A DNA stretch of 63,609 nucleotides. Origin: Clostridium sp. (GTDB lineage Bacteria; Bacteroidota; Bacteroidia; Bacteroidales; Muribaculaceae). This document shows, piece after piece, positions 60,043-63,609 of the stretch (the stretch's first letter is position 1; each line of letters starts with the position of its first letter). The DNA lies in NCBI GenBank assembly GCA_023663805.1, contig JAMPGR010000005.1:1-63609 (forward strand), written 5' to 3'. The notes beneath the pieces are model-generated. The model did no database searches. It was not told where the DNA came from and saw nothing but the letters and a program-made list of their open reading frames with translations. Position numbers and translations under genes: made by a program.

Positions 60043-63000
60043 TCAGTTGATTCCTTTGTTCTCGAGGAAGCGCTCGAGCGCGAGCGAGTCGATCAGTACC
60101 TGTCGCGGTTTCGCACCCTGCTGTGCACCGACGACCCCGAATTGCTCGAGTTGCTCCATAATCTTACGCGCGCGCGGGTAGCCGATCGTATAGCGCGTCT
60201 GTAGCGACGATGCCGAGGCTGTCCCGGTCGCGACGACCCAGCGTGCGACATCGGGGAAGAGCGGATCGACATCCCCGACCGCTCCGGCGTTCATCTCCGA
60301 ACCATCGCCGAGAATCTCGGGGAGGAGATACGGCTCGGGATAGCCGATCTGGTCTCCGATTGAGTCGCAAATCGCCTGGACCTCCTCGGTCTCGATCAGG
60401 GCGCACTGAACGCGGTCTATGATGCCGTCGCGAGAGAAAAGCATGTCGCCGCGGCCGATCAGCTGGTTGGCTCCCGGGCGGTCGAGGATCGTCCGCGAGT
60501 CGACCATCTGGAACACACGGAAGGCGATTCGTCCCGGGAAGTTCGCCTTGATGATGCCGGTGATGACGTTCGTCGAGGGGCGCTGTGTCGCCAGAATCAG
60601 GTGGATGCCGACGGCGCGTGCCTTCTGGGCGATTCGTGCAATCGGCTGTTCGACCTCTTTCCCCGATGTCATAATCAGGTCGGCGAACTCGTCGACGACA
60701 ACGACGATGTAGGGAAGGTAACGGTGGCCTTTGTCGGGGTTGAGCGAGCGTTGCTGGAATTTCCGGTTATATTCCGAGATGGAACGCACGTAGGCATCCT
60801 TCAGCAGGGCGTAGCGGTTGTCCATCTCGACGCAGAGGGAGTTGAGGGTCGGGACAACCTTCTGCGGGTCGGTTATGATCGCGCTCTCTTCGTCGGGGAG
60901 TTTCGCGAGATAGTGATTCTCGATTTTGTTGTAGAGCGAGAATTCGACCATCTTCGGGTCGACCATGACGAATTTCAGTTCGGCCGGATGCTTCTTGTAG
61001 AGCAGTGAGGCGATGATCGTGTTGAGCCCTACCGATTTGCCCATACCGGTGGCACCGGCAACTAGAAGGTGGGGCATCTTCGTCAGGTCGGCGATGTAGA
61101 CTTTGTTTGAGATCGTGACACCCATCGCCATCGGCAGTTCCATCCGGCATTCCTGGAAATCGCGCGAGCCGAGGATGCTGCGTATCCTGACAACCTGTGG
61201 AGCCTTGTTCGGAACTTCGATACCGACGGTTTCTTTGCCCGGTATCGGAGCGATGATACGGGTGCCGACTGCGGCAATCGAGCGGGCGATATCATCCTCG
61301 AGACTCTTGATTCTTGCAATTCTGACTCCCTCGGCCGGGACAATCTCGTAGAGTGTAACTGTAGGACCGATTGTTGCCTCGATATGTGAAATCGGTGTGC
61401 CGAAACTGTTCAGGATCGCCGTGATTCGTTTCTTGTCCTCCTCCTGTTCGCTGACGTCGATTGTCAGGCTCTGTTCGTTCGCCGGAATCAGGAGGTCGAG
61501 CGCCGGAAAACGATAGCGCGAGAGTTCGGCCGTCGGGTCGTAGGCGTCGCGCTGTTCGGTTTTCGCCTCTTCGATTTCGGGAGCGGTGCGGAAAGTCGCG
61601 CTCGGTTCGGTCTCAGTTGCTGCCATCTCGATTTTTTCGGTTTTTTCGCTGTTCCCGGTCTCTGTCAGACGATTTGCGGGGAGTACTTCGATTTTTTGCG
61701 CGGCGATATGCTCGCGTTGGGTAGGGATGGCTGCGGCTTTTGTTTCGTCGGGGGCGTTGTCTTCGACCGTGAAGTCATCGCGGTCGGTGTAGTTGTCTGT
61801 GGGTGTGTCGTCTATATCCTCGAGCGTGGCCTGGGGCCGGGGGGAAGGGAGACGGCTTTCGTCGATGATGATCGGCTCGTGGATCTCTGCTTCGGTCATC
61901 GTCGCGACCGGCTCCGATGTTCCGGTCGTTTCCTTCTGAGCGCTCCGCTCTGTCGTTTCGATGTTGACGCTCTGGCGAGGAGCGGTTTCCCCGGCGGGTG
62001 TTCCTGCTTCGGCGGGGGCTTCGGCTGTTTCGGCGACCTCGCGGCGCTCGTTCTCATTGCGCACTTCGGTCCGCAGCCGCCGGTAGCGGTCGATGACCAT
62101 CGTCACGAAGGCGGTCAGTTCGTGGAGAAATATGACGGCGAGGATCAGCAGCAGTGCGACGCAGAGAATGACGTTGCCGACACTGTTGAACAGGTCGTTG
62201 ACGATCGTGTTGATATAGAATCCGTGCTCTCCGCCCCAGTGGAACGTCGATACGAAGTTGAGCGAAAGAAATCCGGCGATGATCGAGACCGATATCGCCG
62301 AGAAAAGCGATTTGACCGTCAGAGACGGAATGTTGAATTTGTGGGCGCGGACCAGTGCGAGTCCGAGGCAGACAAGATATCCTATTATTATAAACGATCC
62401 GAATCCGAGCCACCTCGACAGAAAGGTGTTGGCCAGCAGCGCTCCGAGTACACCTCCGGCGTTGCCGACGGTTTCGCTCGACCCCATGGCGAGTTCGCTC
62501 TGGTCTGCTGCACCGGTATTGAAAAACGAGATTGTGACGATTAGAAAATAGAGCGACGCGCAGAGCGTGATTACTCCGAGCATCGATGTGAAACGGCCGT
62601 CCTTGAAAAACGACAGATTGATTGACATGTCGATACCCTGGAGGGCGCCGCCGCGCTCGGTGTCGCCTCGGTCGGTGCCTGTTGCGGTTCGGTTGACCCT
62701 GTCACTGCTGGTAGGTCTGGAGGTCGATGCCCGTGCCGCGTTTCTTCCGGCTGGAACGTCGGTTGAGCGGCGTCGTTCGGCTGCCGCTTCGGTCGCTGAA
62801 CCGGATGTCGTTGTTGCCTGGCGCGACGTGCCCACGCCCTGGCGCTCGACGGCCGGAGTTTGCTGCCGCCGGGGTTGTTCTGTCTCGCGACTGTCGCTGT
62901 CTTCGCCGGGAATGAAATCGCGTGTTGTTCGGATATTGAGCGGTTCGAACGGATCGTCGATTGCGTCCGGATCGAACCCATCGGTTGCTATGTTGTCCAT
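60043..63000 (-). CDS. ftsK: DNA translocase FtsK with long N-terminal extension
   Basis: 985 residues. Before the first membrane helix is a hydrophilic Arg/Thr/Ser/Pro-rich tail of about 125 residues, which is unusual. Four membrane helices lie at about 140-160, 190-220, 230-250 and 272-300. A linker of about 180 residues leads to the motor (Walker A VAGATGMGKSVGLN; Walker B VVVVDEFADL) and a C-terminal gamma winged helix (LQTRYTIGYPRARKIMEQL) that reads KOPS-type sites. An internal ATG at 62628 would give a protein of usual length. First gene of the ftsK-lolA-trxB unit. Confidence 0.93.
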   Translation of the reverse strand: MDNIATDGFDPDAIDDPFEPLNIRTTRDFIPGEDSDSRETEQPRRQQTPAVERQGVGTSRQATTTSGSATEAAAERRRSTDVPAGRNAARASTSRPTSSDRVNRTATGTDRGDTERGGALQGIDMSINLSFFKDGRFTSMLGVITLCASLYFLIVTISFFNTGAADQSELAMGSSETVGNAGGVLGALLANTFLSRWLGFGSFIIIGYLVCLGLALVRAHKFNIPSLTVKSLFSAISVSIIAGFLSLNFVSTFHWGGEHGFYINTIVNDLFNSVGNVILCVALLLILAVIFLHELTAFVTMVIDRYRRLRTEVRNENERREVAETAEAPAEAGTPAGETAPRQSVNIETTERSAQKETTGTSEPVATMTEAEIHEPIIIDESRLPSPRPQATLEDIDDTPTDNYTDRDDFTVEDNAPDETKAAAIPTQREHIAAQKIEVLPANRLTETGNSEKTEKIEMAATETEPSATFRTAPEIEEAKTEQRDAYDPTAELSRYRFPALDLLIPANEQSLTIDVSEQEEDKKRITAILNSFGTPISHIEATIGPTVTLYEIVPAEGVRIARIKSLEDDIARSIAAVGTRIIAPIPGKETVGIEVPNKAPQVVRIRSILGSRDFQECRMELPMAMGVTISNKVYIADLTKMPHLLVAGATGMGKSVGLNTIIASLLYKKHPAELKFVMVDPKMVEFSLYNKIENHYLAKLPDEESAIITDPQKVVPTLNSLCVEMDNRYALLKDAYVRSISEYNRKFQQRSLNPDKGHRYLPYIVVVVDEFADLIMTSGKEVEQPIARIAQKARAVGIHLILATQRPSTNVITGIIKANFPGRIAFRVFQMVDSRTILDRPGANQLIGRGDMLFSRDGIIDRVQCALIETEEVQAICDSIGDQIGYPEPYLLPEILGDGSEMNAGAVGDVDPLFPDVARWVVATGTASASSLQTRYTIGYPRARKIMEQLEQFGVVGAQQGAKPRQVLIDSLALERFLENKGIN

Positions 63001-63032
63001 ATATTGAGTAGGCTTTTGTGTGTAATAGAGTA

Positions 63033-63040
63033 CAAAATTA
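63033..63040 (-). promoter_or_regulatory. Promoter of ftsK
   Basis: TAATTTTG on the minus strand, 32 bases before the ATG at 63000; supports use of that start rather than the internal one. Confidence 0.5.
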
Positions 63041-63186
63041 GGAAAAAACTGTCGATAGACACCATATAATTCTGTTAAAAGTTCTCAGTAATTTATCCCG
63101 AAGTTCTGTCGTGTCTGCCGTGTGAAATTTTATTTCATTGTCTGATAGTGCAATGTGATTTTTCTTGAAAAATAATTGCGAAAATA

Positions 63187-63218
63187 TTTGGTCAGTTCGG
63201 AGAAAGGTAGTAATTTTG
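63187..63218 (+). promoter_or_regulatory. rRNA operon promoter P1
   Basis: TTTG (63187-63190), 20 bases, TAATTTTG (63211-63218): exact consensus. The stretch 63001-63595 has no protein gene; it holds the ftsK promoter and the rRNA promoters and leader. Confidence 0.8.
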
Positions 63219-63311
63219 CACTCGCTTTTGAGAACGACACCGCAGCGGCGGTGCGAAGCCGAAAGGAGAAACGCTCCCGGTGGCCGGAAAGTTCGAAAAA
63301 AGTGTTAAAAA

Positions 63312-63343
63312 TTTGCGGGGTTCAAATTTTGGTTGTAACTTTG
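63312..63343 (+). promoter_or_regulatory. rRNA operon promoter P2
   Basis: TTTG (63312-63315), 20 bases, TAACTTTG (63336-63343), 125 bases after P1. Tandem promoters are usual for rRNA operons. Confidence 0.8.
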
Positions 63344-63436
63344 CAAAACCTTTCGGACGGGCCGCCCGACGGCGGGAGTCCGGCAAGAGAACATTGACAT
63401 AATTGCAATAGACGAAGTAGTACAAGAGACGGTTTC

Positions 63437-63454
63437 CAGACCCTTCGGGGTCTG
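63437..63454 (+). other. UUCG-tetraloop hairpin in the rRNA leader
   Basis: CAGACCC, TTCG, GGGTCTG: a 7-bp stem with a stable tetraloop. A longer-range pair (GTTTCCAG at 63432-63439 and CTGGAAAC at 63544-63551) suggests the leader folds as a unit. Confidence 0.6.
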
Positions 63455-63595
63455 AGCAAACAACTCTGTCAATTCAAGAAATCAAGCAAACGGAATGAGT
63501 CGGACGACGTTTTCGGAGTTGGTTTTCTTTATTCGGTCTGAGGCTGGAAACAGTCGGATGCGAAAGCAAAAAGAAAAAAAAGAAAACAAGATACA

Positions 63596-63609
63596 ACAAC
63601 GAAGAGTTT
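63596..63609 (+). rRNA. 16S rRNA, first 14 bases
   Basis: The window ends in GAAGAGTTT, the universal 5' end of 16S rRNA (…GAAGAGTTTGATC). Aligned to E. coli numbering, base 63601 is position 6, so the mature end is near 63596. The gene continues outside the window. Confidence 0.88.

Noticed and set aside
63192..63425. A 77-codon minus-strand frame upstream of the 16S gene
   Set aside because: It covers both rRNA promoters and has no recognisable features.

Overview
This 63.6 kb window is chromosomal DNA from a member of the Bacteroidota, most likely order Bacteroidales. The lineage call rests on the recurring promoter signature (TTTG, 19-21 bases, TAnnTTTG) upstream of many genes, a MurF-alanine racemase fusion, a BioG-BioC fusion, a Bacteroides-type serine palmitoyltransferase, a serine-type sulfatase, an alternative GlmU-like nucleotidyltransferase and the ftsK-lolA-trxB gene order. 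Most genes are GC-rich. The family (for example Muribaculaceae) cannot be fixed from the sequence alone. Nearly all of the window is core or conserved accessory chromosome. There is no prophage, CRISPR array, complete insertion sequence or tRNA gene. The last 14 bases are the 5' end of a 16S rRNA gene.

Layout. 1-4.3 kb: the end of murF-alr, surE, and a membrane-anchored AAA+ ATPase. 4.4-10.1 kb: a five-gene MacAB-TolC-like efflux operon (ATPase, two permeases, adaptor, outer-membrane channel). 10.1-10.4 kb: an intergenic stretch with direct repeats and hairpins. 10.4-19.7 kb: a secreted PNGase F-like glycoamidase with an extra N-terminal domain, then an ECF sigma factor with a probable anti-sigma protein, a Spy/CpxP-like periplasmic protein and a very large alpha-2-macroglobulin. 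19.6-23.4 kb: biotin genes bioA, bioF and bioG-bioC (bioB and bioD are not in the window). 23.6-25.8 kb: a two-component system. 25.9-32.3 kb: a probable operon of topoisomerase IV subunit A, a beta-barrel-like DUF3316 protein, an S41 lipoprotein protease and an acyl-CoA ligase. 32.4-39.0 kb: rlmD, a THUMP-like methyltransferase, and tsaC, sugar transferase and clcA. 39.1-44.6 kb: an RHS relic, a Ca2+-type P-ATPase, an SPFH-tail protein, a NUDIX regulator with its own operator, a membrane protein and an AT-rich orphan. 44.6-50.7 kb: a SNF2 ATPase with a translationally coupled partner of unknown function, then spt. 50.9-57.5 kb: aspS, nif3-like and zinc-ribbon genes, and divergently a GlmU-like protein and a sulfatase. 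57.6-63.6 kb: an EVE-like protein, trxB, lolA, ftsK and the rRNA promoter region.

The most unusual signals are these: a compact promoter-to-terminator unit at about 33.84-33.94 kb that looks like an unannotated small RNA gene; the SNF2 ATPase and its coupled partner; a solitary EVE-like (modified-base reader type) protein in a lower-GC island; a perfect palindrome on the start site of the NUDIX regulator; the GLPGLI/PNGase F fusion; a composition mosaic inside the alpha-2-macroglobulin gene; and a 9-base tandem repeat sitting on the overlapping 3' ends of that gene and the biotin operon. All functional statements come from motif recognition by eye; no database search was run.
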